The notes beneath the pieces were generated by a model. The model was not told where the DNA came from, did not search any database, and was given only the letters and a program-made list of their open reading frames with translations. From positions 1-64,000 of the forward strand of contig JAGZJZ010000009.1 of assembly GCA_018365455.1 (NCBI GenBank): 64,000 nt of DNA, written 5' to 3'. Positions within the stretch are counted from its first letter, which is position 1. Every line of letters starts with the position of its first letter. This document shows positions 18,019 through 26,452 of this stretch, in pieces. This stretch comes from Clostridiales bacterium. GTDB taxonomy: Bacteria > Bacillota > Clostridia > Lachnospirales > Lachnospiraceae. Both the position numbers and the translations under genes were made by a program.

Positions 18019-19371
18019 TTACCGCTTTATAAATGTCAGATCCGGATAGCGGTACTTTCCGTTCTCAATTAATGCCACTTCCTGGCTCTCTACCGCAAAT
18101 CCACTGCCCTTTCGTATGGCATAGTCATATGCCAGAATCAGCTGTTCAAAATCCTCCATAGTCTTAATACCGGATTCCGATACCTTCATTCTTCCATTTT
18201 TCATCCTGGATTCCATAAATTCTTCGATTTGTTTTTTGCTGTACCGGTTGTGAAGGCGGTTGAGTTTCAGTATTTCTTCCCGGCTTAATTCTTCCCGGAC
18301 TTCTTCCGTCCCATTCTCAGCATGAAAGCTGCCTTTTTGCCGTCTCTTTTTATAGAGTGATTTATCAGAGAGAATTTCAAAGGAAGATAAATTCAGCCTG
18401 GATGATACCTCTTTGATTTTGTCTTCCTGCCCTTCGCCTTCCGCCAGTTCATTTAGCAGCTGGATAACCAGCCCCCGCCTGTCCGCCTCTCCATTCAGGA
18501 GATAGTTGAGTCTGGTTACGGTAGCCCGCACATACTTCATGTGTTCTCTGTCCATAAAGGATATCCGATGTTCGATATCATCGAAACCACGCTCGATGTC
18601 ATCCAGAATCCGAAGCATTTCCCCTTCTTCAACCTTTTTTTGCTCCCGCTGGCTCATCAGGGATATCCACTCCATATCTGACTGCATTTCCCTTATCCAT
18701 CCTTTGATATCCGTTTTGTACAGATAAAAGTTATCGGATGTTTTCAGAATATGATATTTCTTGTTGATAATCTCTTCCACATATCCTTCCAGATGCTCCT
18801 TTAATAAATCTGCATAGTTCTTCTGCTCCAGGAGGCTGTTAAAAAACTTATCCATGTTGTGGAGCATATCCTGCAGGGATTTATTCAGCTTTCGTACATT
18901 TACAAGTGCTGTTTTCAGCAGACTGGTATTGGCCCGGGGATCATTTTTAAAAGAAAAGAGAATTGCGTAGATATTCTGGATATAGATTTGCGTGTCATCT
19001 TCTTCATCGTTGGACAGACGCTCAAATGCATCAATAAAAATAGCGGCGTAATCGGGTATGATAATATTTGTCACCTGCATATAAAAATCATCCAGCTTCT
19101 TCAGCCACTGGGCCTTCAGCAGCCAGTTCAGAATCCTGGTCGCCGGCGGTTCCAGTATATCCAGTTCCGATTCCAGTTCCTCCTTCTGCATCATCACGCG
19201 CCGCTGTGCAAAATAGTCCCCCAGGATCTGAATACAGACCTCCCTGCTTAAAAAATAGCTGTTATACTGATATTCTTCATTAATTTTCAGTAAAGCTTCC
19301 ATGTAGGTATTCCGGTTGGGAGAACGGAACAGACTCCAGAAGCTTTCTGGTATTTCATATAATAACTGCAT
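18019..19371 (-). CDS. jetA: Kleisin-type subunit, JetA/MukF-like
   Basis: This 450-residue protein is first in the jet operon and is read as the kleisin that bridges the SMC heads (JetA/MksF/MukF class). The N-terminal half is helical and winged-helix-like (MEALLKINEEYQYNSYFLSREV, then LEPPATRILNWLLKAQWLKK). The middle is a long helical region. The C-terminus resembles a kleisin winged helix (SGIKTMEDFEQLILAYDYAIR). It is similar to proteins labelled Wadjet JetA in Clostridia. The start chosen, MQLLYEIPESFW, has only a weak GTGGG upstream, and that GTGGG belongs to the palindromic leader repeat. A GTG four codons earlier is an alternative start. Confidence 0.75.
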   Translation of the reverse strand: MQLLYEIPESFWSLFRSPNRNTYMEALLKINEEYQYNSYFLSREVCIQILGDYFAQRRVMMQKEELESELDILEPPATRILNWLLKAQWLKKLDDFYMQVTNIIIPDYAAIFIDAFERLSNDEEDDTQIYIQNIYAILFSFKNDPRANTSLLKTALVNVRKLNKSLQDMLHNMDKFFNSLLEQKNYADLLKEHLEGYVEEIINKKYHILKTSDNFYLYKTDIKGWIREMQSDMEWISLMSQREQKKVEEGEMLRILDDIERGFDDIEHRISFMDREHMKYVRATVTRLNYLLNGEADRRGLVIQLLNELAEGEGQEDKIKEVSSRLNLSSFEILSDKSLYKKRRQKGSFHAENGTEEVREELSREEILKLNRLHNRYSKKQIEEFMESRMKNGRMKVSESGIKTMEDFEQLILAYDYAIRKGSGFAVESQEVALIENGKYRYPDLTFIKR

Positions 19372-19383
19372 GTTTATACCCAC

Positions 19384-19592
19384 TGCATATTACAGACTTT
19401 CCTGCAATACTGCCATCTTAAAACAGTTTGAAAGAATCACACCGTGGCATCCTTTCTATATTGTAATTTTCTTTCAAACTTATACCCCTGCATACCGCAG
19501 ACAGGTCTGCGGTACTGCATTAATAAGTAGTTTGAAACGCTTTTTGTTCCAAACTAGAGCCTCCCGGCGTAAATACGCCGAGTGGCACTATA
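19384..19592 (-). repeat. Composite palindromic repeat forming the jetA leader
   Basis: Four palindromic modules lie end to end. A CGGCGTA-AA-TACGCCG hairpin (19565-19580) is followed by TGGCACTATA. Next is an AGTTTGAAAC/GTTCCAAACT hairpin (19529-19555). A perfect TACCGCAGAC-AG-GTCTGCGGTA hairpin (19493-19514) follows. A 10-bp-arm hairpin AGTTTGAAAG/CTTTCAAACT spans 19425-19480. A decayed copy of the TACCGCAGAC module (19384-19413) ends 12 bases before the jetA ATG. The fliS leader has the last three modules in the same order and orientation. A 19-codon frame from a TTG follows GGGGTATAAGT inside the repeat. Confidence 0.85.
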
Positions 19593-19630
19593 CCCTATAA
19601 ATCTTTGGATTTCATGTGAATGTGTGTACC

Positions 19631-20089
19631 TTATAACCGAAGCCCTTTGATATCCTTTATTCTGGATAGAATAACATTGCAGCTCAGGTCTGTGACACCC
19701 GGCAGCAGGTACATCACATTTTTTAAAAAAATTTCCATTTCTTCATGTCCTGCCGCGACTGCGTGTACATGAAGTTTGCATTTCCCGGAAACCTGGTAGA
19801 TCTGTGTGACCGTATCATCCGCCTCCAGAATCTTTATAATTTTCGGCTGATCGTCCGGTTTCATTTCTATTTCAAAATAACAGGATATGGCACCAGTTAT
19901 TTTCTGAGGGTTGATTACCGTTGTATATTCTTCAATCACTCCCCTTTCTTCCAGTGCCTGGATTCTGGACTTTACAGCCACTCTGGAAAGGCCCACTGCT
20001 TCCCCGATATCCGAATAAGACATTCTGGCATTATGTATCAGTAATGCTGCTATTTTTTGATCAATTTCATCCAGACCGCTTAAAAACAT
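19631..20089 (-). CDS. Lrp/AsnC family transcriptional regulator
   Basis: This is a 152-residue regulator. The N-terminal AsnC-type helix-turn-helix (residues 5-50) reads LDEIDQKIAALLIHNARMSYSDIGEAVGLSRVAVKSRI in pattern, followed by the linker EERGVIEEYTTVINPQK and a C-terminal RAM effector domain (about 70-145). Such proteins sense amino acids and act as octamers. A promoter TTGTGA-17-TATGAT (20126-20154, minus strand) drives it. It is monocistronic, and the divergent neighbour is the MATE exporter, which it might control; that is inference. Confidence 0.93.
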   Translation of the reverse strand: MFLSGLDEIDQKIAALLIHNARMSYSDIGEAVGLSRVAVKSRIQALEERGVIEEYTTVINPQKITGAISCYFEIEMKPDDQPKIIKILEADDTVTQIYQVSGKCKLHVHAVAAGHEEMEIFLKNVMYLLPGVTDLSCNVILSRIKDIKGLRL

Positions 20090-20125
20090 TTATCCTGCCC
20101 CTTCTTTCTATTTATAGTATCCTTA

Positions 20126-20154
20126 ATCATATCATTTTCTACGTTATATCACAA
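20126..20154 (-). promoter_or_regulatory. Sigma-A-type promoter for the Lrp gene
   Basis: On the minus strand, TTGTGA (20149-20154) and TATGAT (20126-20131) are separated by 17 bases. The transcript would start about 30 bases before the ribosome binding site of the lrp-like gene. Confidence 0.6.
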
Positions 20155-20291
20155 GATTTTTTAGCGGGCTTCCCTGATTTCCCTATTGCCAGACAGGGAG
20201 TAATATGTATTAGATATTTTACGAAAAATCTTATTTGGTTTGACATCACACTGGTTAAATGTTAGTCTACTTACATAATGAATATTTTTAA

Positions 20292-20304
20292 TTACGTTTC
20301 GTAA
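20292..20304. promoter_or_regulatory. Short palindrome upstream of the MATE gene
   Basis: TTACG-TTT-CGTAA forms a perfect 5-bp-arm palindrome 25 bases before the MATE ATG. A TTGACA box lies near 20238. The site could be an operator for the Lrp- or TetR-type neighbour; nothing proves which. Confidence 0.3.
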
Positions 20305-20328
20305 GCAACGTGGAATCAGGAGGAAATT

Positions 20329-21669
20329 ATGCAAAAAGATCTTACAACCGGAAAGGTTACTTCCGTCATGCTCCGCTTCGCAGTGCCCATGATTCTTGGC
20401 AACCTGCTTCAACAGCTTTATAATGTAGCCGATACGCTCATCGTAGGCAAATACCTGGGAGCAGGTCCCCTGGCAGCTGTGGGCTCTTCCTTTACCCTTA
20501 TGGTGTTTTTGACATCCATTATTCTTGGACTGTGTATGGGCAGCGGAATTGTGTTCTCCATGCTGTTTGGAGGCAGAGATACAGAGCGTTTAAAGTCCAG
20601 TATATTTATTTCTTTTGTTCTGATTGGTGCGGTCAGTCTCATGATAAATATTACTGTATTATGCCTTCTTTCACCACTTTTGTCCCTCCTGCAGATTCCC
20701 TCTGATATTCTGTCGGATACAAAAGATTACCTGCGCATTATATTCTGCGGCATCATGTTTACCTTTCTCTATAATTATTTTGCGGCCCTGCTGCGAAGTA
20801 TGGGCAATTCCCTAGTCCCGCTGGTTTATCTGGCTGCTTCCGCTATCATTAATATATTGCTGGACTTACTCTTGGTTCTGGTCTTCCATATGGGGGTAGG
20901 GGGGGCTGCCCTTGCCACTGTAATTGCACAGGGGATTTCCGCTTTGGGCATTACAGTTTATTGCTTAAGACGCCTCCCGGTTATAAGGATCAGCAGAAGT
21001 CATATGCGCTTTAACCGTGAACTGACAAGGGATATCATTCAGTACTCATCCCTTACCTGCATCCAGCAGTCCATCATGAATTTTGGAATACTGATGATTC
21101 AGGGACTGGTTAACAGCTTTGGTGTTCAGGTTATGGCTGCCTTTGCCGCTGCGGTAAAAATAGATTCTTTTGCCTATATGCCGGTACAGGACTTTGGCAA
21201 TGCTTTTTCTACCTTTATCGCCCAGAACTTTGGTGCCGGGAAAACAGAACGTATCCGTATGGGCATCCGGTCAGCCATAGCCACCGCTGTGATTTTCTGC
21301 CTCTTTATTTCAGCGGCTGTAGTTTTATTTGCAGATAAGCTGATGCTTATATTTATCCAGCCAAAAGAGACGGAAATTATCGCCATCGGAACCCAGTACC
21401 TGCGTATAGAGGGTTTGTGTTACAGCGGCATCGGATGCCTTTTTCTGCTCTATGGACTGTACCGGGGCATTGGCAAACCCGGCATTTCTGTGGTCCTCAC
21501 CATAATATCCCTGGGCACCCGCGTTCTGCTGGCATATGTTCTGGCGCCGGTTCCCTCCATCGGGCTTCCGGGCATCTGGTGGGCAATCCCCATCGGCTGG
21601 TTTCTGGCTGATGCAGCCGGACTACTTTACTACAAATATAACAGCTTTTTCACTCGACACCATTCTTAA
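20329..21669 (+). CDS. MATE family multidrug efflux transporter
   Basis: This 446-residue membrane protein has 12 predicted membrane segments in two six-helix halves. It begins with the MATE-typical KVTSVMLRFAVPMILGNLLQQLYNVADTLIVGKYLG pattern. The second half repeats this as SLTCIQQSIMNFGILMIQGLVNSFG, and the tail LPGIWWAIPIGWFLAD is common in clostridial members. MATE proteins export cationic drugs or metabolites using Na+ or H+ gradients. AGGAGG is placed before the ATG. A TetR-family gene follows on the same strand 144 bases later and may regulate it. Confidence 0.92.
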   Translation: MQKDLTTGKVTSVMLRFAVPMILGNLLQQLYNVADTLIVGKYLGAGPLAAVGSSFTLMVFLTSIILGLCMGSGIVFSMLFGGRDTERLKSSIFISFVLIGAVSLMINITVLCLLSPLLSLLQIPSDILSDTKDYLRIIFCGIMFTFLYNYFAALLRSMGNSLVPLVYLAASAIINILLDLLLVLVFHMGVGGAALATVIAQGISALGITVYCLRRLPVIRISRSHMRFNRELTRDIIQYSSLTCIQQSIMNFGILMIQGLVNSFGVQVMAAFAAAVKIDSFAYMPVQDFGNAFSTFIAQNFGAGKTERIRMGIRSAIATAVIFCLFISAAVVLFADKLMLIFIQPKETEIIAIGTQYLRIEGLCYSGIGCLFLLYGLYRGIGKPGISVVLTIISLGTRVLLAYVLAPVPSIGLPGIWWAIPIGWFLADAAGLLYYKYNSFFTRHHS

Positions 21670-21699
21670 AATCAGCTATAATGTCATTTATGACGTACT

Positions 21700-21740
21700 C
21701 TTTGTACAATTTGTTCCACTTAGTGTACATTTTGGACAAG
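21700..21740. promoter_or_regulatory. Paired TGTACA-type sites between MATE and tetR genes
   Basis: TTGTACAATTTG and GTGTACATTTTG form two similar half-sites, each centred on the palindrome TGTACA or GTAC, within 40 bases in the MATE-tetR gap. Such spacing suits a TetR dimer pair. No promoter box is convincing here. Confidence 0.3.
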
Positions 21741-21813
21741 GATCTACTTCCTGGAAATTAACATAACCGTCAGAGCATTTTTGCTGTGACATACAATCGA
21801 GAAGGACGACAGA

Positions 21814-22398
21814 ATGGCCAGTTTAGCAAAAGAATTGAAATATCAGAAATTACATAAAGAAATCAAAGACATCTCCCTTCACCTCTTTTTGAAAAATGGC
21901 TTCGATGAAACCAGTATCAATGACATCGTGAAAGCAGCCGGATGCTCACTGGGAACTTTTTACAAACACTTTAAAGGAAAAGAGATGCTGTTTATCGAAA
22001 TCTGGGACGAGTATGTATCCGGGCATACCAGGCAGATGATCACTTTCGCACCGGAAGACCCATCCAGCCAGGAAATGGTGGATTACATTATTAAAAAAGC
22101 ATATGACTATGGACATAACGAAATTACCATTAAGCTTTATCCGATCAGTCAAAAACTTGCGATCTCTTATAACTACCCCCTCCTGCATATATGGGCAGGC
22201 CAGGCAACCGATTTAATGCTGAATTTTATTCGAAAAACCTGCCCCGATATGTCCCTTGCCCGCGCCAACACCATAGCAAATACCTGGCGGTGCCTGATTG
22301 ATAATTATGCCATGTCCTTTGTATGGCTTAAAAATGGACGATACTCCTTTTATTCTGAAGAATTAAAAGAGTGTTTTCTAAAGCTTCTGGAACTTTAA
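21814..22398 (+). CDS. TetR/AcrR family transcriptional regulator
   Basis: This is a 194-residue repressor. The N-terminal TetR helix-turn-helix (residues 10-60) shows SLHLFLKNGFDETSINDIVKAAGCSLGTFYKHFKGKEML in pattern. The C-terminal helical ligand domain is family-specific and gives no substrate clue. AGAAGGACGACAGA precedes the ATG. Its position after the MATE gene on the same strand suggests control of drug efflux; that is inference. Confidence 0.92.
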   Translation: MASLAKELKYQKLHKEIKDISLHLFLKNGFDETSINDIVKAAGCSLGTFYKHFKGKEMLFIEIWDEYVSGHTRQMITFAPEDPSSQEMVDYIIKKAYDYGHNEITIKLYPISQKLAISYNYPLLHIWAGQATDLMLNFIRKTCPDMSLARANTIANTWRCLIDNYAMSFVWLKNGRYSFYSEELKECFLKLLEL

Positions 22399-22461
22399 AA
22401 CACATATTAAAATTCAACTTATCAATCTTCATAACCCAAAAAAATAATCTGAAAATTTCCC

Positions 22462-22522
22462 TTGACATTTTATCGCCATAATACTATACTATGCATAGTA
22501 TATAATACATAGTATGCATAAC
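22462..22522 (+). promoter_or_regulatory. PadR promoter with palindromic operator on the -10 box
   Basis: TTGACA (22462-22467) and TATACT (22485-22490) are spaced by 17 bases. The perfect 18-bp palindrome TATACTATGCATAGTATA (22485-22502) starts at the -10, and a related sequence ATACATAGTATGCATAAC follows. This arrangement suits autorepression by the PadR protein encoded directly downstream. Confidence 0.7.
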
Positions 22523-22542
22523 AGAGTATCAGGAGGTACTAA

Positions 22543-22866
22543 ATGGATATACAAAGAAAAAAAGGGCTGCTGGATATCTGTGTACTGTCCGTCTTAAAAC
22601 AAGGTCCTTCATATGGGTATTTGATCAACGGAGAGGTCTCGAAATGTATTGAGATTTCCGAATCAACCTTATATCCCATCTTAAAGCGGCTGGAATCCAC
22701 AGGCAGTCTCACAACTTATAAGCAGGAATACAACGGACGCACCCGGAAATATTATAAGATTACAGATGCAGGCATTGCAAAGATCCGGGAATTTTTAAAT
22801 GAATGGGAAGAAATGAAACAAATTTACTCTTTTATAGAAAAAAATAGCCAGGAGGGGTCATTATGA
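22543..22866 (+). CDS. PadR family transcriptional regulator
   Basis: This 107-residue protein is a small winged-helix regulator of the PadR-s2 group. GLLDICVLSVLKQGPSYGYLI opens the helix-turn-helix, SESTLYPILKRLESTGSL is the recognition region and GRTRKYYKITDAG the wing. A C-terminal helix provides dimerisation. AGGAGG precedes the ATG. The stop overlaps the HAAS/DUF4097 gene start by four bases (ATGA), so the pair is coupled. This PadR-HAAS arrangement is common in Bacillota and linked to envelope stress or bacteriocin responses in some species. Confidence 0.93.
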   Translation: MDIQRKKGLLDICVLSVLKQGPSYGYLINGEVSKCIEISESTLYPILKRLESTGSLTTYKQEYNGRTRKYYKITDAGIAKIREFLNEWEEMKQIYSFIEKNSQEGSL

Positions 22867-23855
22867 AGCAGGAAGAATTTTATAACAAATTAATGGAACA
22901 TTTATCTGAAATACCAGACGCTGACAAAGAGCAGTTAAAGGAATACTACCAGGAACTGATCTGTGATGGATTGGAACAGGGTCGTGAGGAAGAAAATATC
23001 ATAGCAGGCTTTGGAACCATTGAATCCATAGCCAAACGCTTCAAAGAAGAATACCGGGAGATTGGAATACCCAGACAGTCAGGGACTCATACCGGCCAGG
23101 AATACGTTCATAATCCTGGTTATACTTCTTCTACTCCGGTCCACACCATTAACGTGGAAGCGGAAAATGTACGGATTGAAGTTATACCTGTTACCTCCGG
23201 TACAATCCGAGTATTATTTAATCCCCGGGAAAACTGTGATTTCGTAACCTTTTCGGAACATGACGGAGAATTTAACTTCCGTCACACCATGCGTAATTTC
23301 CTCTCATGGAACTGGCGCAGCCTCTTCCATGGTCCTTGGGTCCTGACCTTGGAGGTCCCGGTTGATTTTGCAGGTAATCTGAGAGTGAAATCCTCCAATG
23401 CTGCTATTACTGTAAATGGGTTAAAACATCTGACCAACTCCCAGTTTATCACCAGTAATGCCAGGATCCGTGTTGACAACTTCCATTGTAATTCTGCCCT
23501 GATTCAGAGTACCAATGCATCACTAGATTTGAATAACTTATCCGGTGACCAGTTAGAAGCTGTTACCAACAACGGTCGTGTTACGGCACAAAGATGTACC
23601 TTTACCTTCGGTCTCCTCCTTTCTACCCGCAATGGCGCCGTAGAAGGCAACAACCTGATCGGCGATAACATTGTCATGAAAACCAGCAACGGCGCTGTCC
23701 GTGGCTCAATCATCGGTGATATCCGGGAATATTCCATCCAGAGCCATACTGTAAATGGATCCAATAATCTCCCCAATTGTAATTATCCCGATCAGAAGAA
23801 ACATCTTGTTGCAAAGACCAGTAATGGCCGCATTGATGTGGCATTTATACGTTAA
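22863..23855 (+). CDS. HAAS (DUF1700) and DUF4097 domain protein
   Basis: This 330-residue protein has two parts. Residues 1-70 are a HAAS/DUF1700-type helical domain (KQEEFYNKLMEHLSEIPDADKEQLKEYYQEL in pattern). Residues 90-330 form a DUF4097-like beta-helix built from repeated strands such as VKSSNAAITVNGL, ITSNARIRVDNF and MKTSNGAVRGSIIGD, each with an SN-A or SNG turn. No membrane segment or signal peptide is seen, unlike many relatives, so it may be cytoplasmic and bind the partner PadR or a membrane protein. Function is unknown. Confidence 0.82.
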   Translation: MKQEEFYNKLMEHLSEIPDADKEQLKEYYQELICDGLEQGREEENIIAGFGTIESIAKRFKEEYREIGIPRQSGTHTGQEYVHNPGYTSSTPVHTINVEAENVRIEVIPVTSGTIRVLFNPRENCDFVTFSEHDGEFNFRHTMRNFLSWNWRSLFHGPWVLTLEVPVDFAGNLRVKSSNAAITVNGLKHLTNSQFITSNARIRVDNFHCNSALIQSTNASLDLNNLSGDQLEAVTNNGRVTAQRCTFTFGLLLSTRNGAVEGNNLIGDNIVMKTSNGAVRGSIIGDIREYSIQSHTVNGSNNLPNCNYPDQKKHLVAKTSNGRIDVAFIR

Positions 23856-23945
23856 GTTGCAGCCGGCTTTACGGCGAAGTCAATACTCCCCAAAAGAAGG
23901 GCGCATAGGGGGCTATGTAACCTGAATTTGGTGCAAATATGACGC

Positions 23946-24003
23946 AAATTGGGGTGTGCAGATGAATTGTCCATTCTCAATTCTCAGCACACCCCAATTT
24001 TTT
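23946..24003. terminator. Bidirectional terminator between convergent genes
   Basis: AAATTGGGGTGTGC (23946-23959) pairs perfectly with GCACACCCCAATTT (23987-24000), and T/A runs flank both sides. It lies between the DUF4097 gene and the convergent LytTR-partner gene, and serves both. Confidence 0.88.
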
Positions 24004-24637
24004 ATTCATCCATCCTGGAGAATGTCATTGTATATACCAGGGTTCCAATCGCCGTATAATACACGCCTATTTTTACCCTGTAGCTTTTTCCATTTACCCT
24101 GATGAGAGCCGGCATTTCTTTTTTAATATATTCCATTTCCCATTTGTTGTCAGTGCAATACTTTTCAATTTCGTTAAAATATGCTTCCATTGTAGCAGGT
24201 TTTTCATTTAAATCCACCATCAGAGATGATCTGCCGGCCGGCATTACCTGATTCAATTCATCCGCAATTTTCATTAAGGACACGTATTCCATGACCCATA
24301 ATACCACCAGCACCAAAGCATTCACCAGTATAACATAACGTACTGTCTCCGTTAAAAACGACGCTGTTACAATCACAAGCATTATGATCAGAAACAGCCA
24401 ATAATAAACTGCCGTTCCAGTTAACCAGCTGTGTTCCTTTGGCGTTCTTCCATATAGCAGGCAGCAACAGATTCCCAGCAGCAGATAACCTGCCATGACA
24501 GCAGGAATATAGGGAAGTACCATAGTCAATCCCGCCGCATCTCCTGTAAGACTCACTACTAAAAGTGAACTCATCATCAACACCAATCCCAAAAAACTGC
24601 CTTTTAATCCACATTCTTTCAAATTATCCACACTCAT
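24002..24637 (-). CDS. Membrane protein paired with the LytTR regulator
   Basis: This 211-residue protein has four predicted membrane segments in its first 120 residues (for example SFLGLVLMMSSLLVVSLTG and ILVNALVLVVLWVMEYVSL). A cytoplasmic tail of about 85 residues contains MEAYFNEIEKYCTDN and the end segment KIGVYYTAIGTLVYTMTFSR. It overlaps the LytTR gene by four bases (ATGA). The layout matches LytTR regulatory systems, in which a membrane protein holds a LytTR regulator inactive. I do not recognise the tail family. Confidence 0.7.
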   Translation of the reverse strand: MSVDNLKECGLKGSFLGLVLMMSSLLVVSLTGDAAGLTMVLPYIPAVMAGYLLLGICCCLLYGRTPKEHSWLTGTAVYYWLFLIIMLVIVTASFLTETVRYVILVNALVLVVLWVMEYVSLMKIADELNQVMPAGRSSLMVDLNEKPATMEAYFNEIEKYCTDNKWEMEYIKKEMPALIRVNGKSYRVKIGVYYTAIGTLVYTMTFSRMDE

Positions 24638-25086
24638 TTTAATCCCTCCCGAATCAAATCTCTCAGCTCTTTTAAATATTTTCTAGAAATATAGGCTGAT
24701 TCCCCGTTGTCCAGTTCCGCTTTCATAAGTCCATTTGCAAGCGGCGTATATACCCGGACTTTATTTAAATGCAGTATCACGGATTTGTTAACTCTGACAA
24801 ATTTGACGGGGAGCATTTTTTCCAGTTCATAAAGTTTTTTTGAAGATTCAAATATCTTCTCTTTTGTGTGAACTTGCTGGACATTCCCGATGGATTCAAT
24901 CAGATAAATACTGTCACTTGGAACCCTGTAAATCTTTCCGTCTGCAGTGCAGGGCAAAATGACTGTATTATATTCTTCATTTTCAAGATACGAGGTAATC
25001 AGCTCGGTCTGAGGCGTTGCTTCATGCACATGCAGTGCTGCAAATTCCGTTTTATCCTCCGGGATTTTCTTAATCACTACTTTCAT
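24634..25086 (-). CDS. LytTR DNA-binding regulator without receiver domain
   Basis: This 150-residue protein carries a C-terminal LytTR domain (about 50-148), with DSIYLIESIGNVQQVHT, LYELEKMLPVKFVRVNKSVILHLNKV and SAYISRKYLKELRDLI. The N-terminal 45 residues are short and lack a phosphorylatable aspartate motif, so activity is probably set by the membrane partner encoded next. LytTR proteins bind direct repeats upstream of competence, bacteriocin or cell-wall genes. Its targets are not visible here. Confidence 0.88.
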   Translation of the reverse strand: MKVVIKKIPEDKTEFAALHVHEATPQTELITSYLENEEYNTVILPCTADGKIYRVPSDSIYLIESIGNVQQVHTKEKIFESSKKLYELEKMLPVKFVRVNKSVILHLNKVRVYTPLANGLMKAELDNGESAYISRKYLKELRDLIREGLK

Positions 25087-25184
25087 CTTTCTGCCCCTCC
25101 ACAGACTTATCTTATAATATATGCGGGGAGAAATCTACATTATTTTTGTAAGCGGCCGGTTATGGAGATGTAAGTGGCATAAAT

Positions 25185-26390
25185 TTAATAGAATACATGA
25201 GCGCCGATAACCTGACCCGGTCTTCCATTATTTGTCCGGAAGAACAAGGCATTTCCAACATAATTTACACCGCTCAAAGCCTGTCTTGCAGCCTCCACAC
25301 AAGACGCGTTTGGACCTCTTGCCAGAGTCGCTGCCATTATTCCTTCCGCCACGGGGACAAACTGGCCTTCCTGATATATTACCCCGTGTATTGTATTTGG
25401 AAACTGGTCACTTCTTACTCTGTTTAATACCACGTCTCCTACCGCTACTTTTCCCTCCATACTCTGATTACCGGCCTCGCATTCTATGATACAAGCAAGA
25501 AGTGTCTGGTCATCCGCCGATACTTCCATATTGGGAGCCATACTATTATAGAGTACCTCAGACTGCCCACCACCAGCAGCGGGCTGATACAGACTGCTGT
25601 CTGGTATTACTTTTCTGGCAAGAGCCTTCTCTTCATCTGCCTGCTTTTGTACGGCTTCCTTTTCCGCTTTTTCCATATCCAGCTGCTGTCCGCTCTTCTT
25701 CTGCGCCTTTATAATTAATTCATCTGCAATATTTTTAGCCGTGATCTCATCCGTACCGGTATTATTATCTCTCTGTAATGCCTTTAGTTCTGCCTCACAC
25801 CTCTCTAATTTCTGAGAAGCTGTTTTGAGCAGCCGTGAAATCTCACCCCTTTTTTTATCCACATCATTTTTCAGGGATTCCAACTCTTTTTGTTCCTTTG
25901 TTAATGCTTCCTTCTTCTGTTTTAAGACCGTACGGCTCTCCCGGTATTCCTGCAAAACTTTTTTATCATACTCCTGCATATCCTTAACCAGTTCTACCGA
26001 ATTAAAAAAATCCCCGATGCCGGAAGACGCAGCATACACATCCCCATAGGTGATACCTCCTGATTCATAGATCACCTGTATGCGTTTCATCATATTTTTT
26101 CTTTTATTCTTTTCCGCTTTTTTTGCGTCAGATATCTGCTTTTTTATTTCCTTAGTCTGAGTCTGTTTTTCCCCGGTACGCTGTTCCAGATTGTTAAATT
26201 CACCATTCAAATCCTGCAGACGTTTATCCAGTTTTATAAATTCAGACTGTAATTCTTCTTTCAGTGCCGCAGCCTGATCGGGCTGCGATACCGCCTCTTT
26301 CTTTTCCGGAACAGCACCTGCGTATACCGGCGGCATCACTGATAACAAAAAAACCACTGCCGGTATCATTTTAATATATCTTTTCCCCAT
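25185..26390 (-). CDS. Coiled-coil SleB-type cell wall hydrolase linked to FtsEX
   Basis: This 401-residue exported protein has a signal peptide (MKRYIKM-like start, ending near PPVYA). A long coiled coil follows (about 35-250, with EELQSEFIKLDKRLQDLNGE in pattern and QTGEKQTQTKEIKKQI). The C-terminus is a SleB/CwlJ-type hydrolase domain (about 285-400) with LLACIIECEAGNQSMEGKVAVGDVVLNR, whose glutamate is the likely catalytic residue. The coiled coil resembles those of PcsB, CwlO and EnvC, hydrolases activated by FtsEX. Here ftsE and ftsX are directly upstream, so FtsEX control is likely. A SleB domain, not CHAP or NlpC/P60, is unusual. Confidence 0.82.
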   Translation of the reverse strand: MGKRYIKMIPAVVFLLSVMPPVYAGAVPEKKEAVSQPDQAAALKEELQSEFIKLDKRLQDLNGEFNNLEQRTGEKQTQTKEIKKQISDAKKAEKNKRKNMMKRIQVIYESGGITYGDVYAASSGIGDFFNSVELVKDMQEYDKKVLQEYRESRTVLKQKKEALTKEQKELESLKNDVDKKRGEISRLLKTASQKLERCEAELKALQRDNNTGTDEITAKNIADELIIKAQKKSGQQLDMEKAEKEAVQKQADEEKALARKVIPDSSLYQPAAGGGQSEVLYNSMAPNMEVSADDQTLLACIIECEAGNQSMEGKVAVGDVVLNRVRSDQFPNTIHGVIYQEGQFVPVAEGIMAATLARGPNASCVEAARQALSGVNYVGNALFFRTNNGRPGQVIGAHVFY

Positions 26391-26452
26391 GCTTATCCCC
26401 GCCCTTTCGTAATTTCCAGCAGTCCATAGATCTGCGTAAAGTGAAACGTCAT

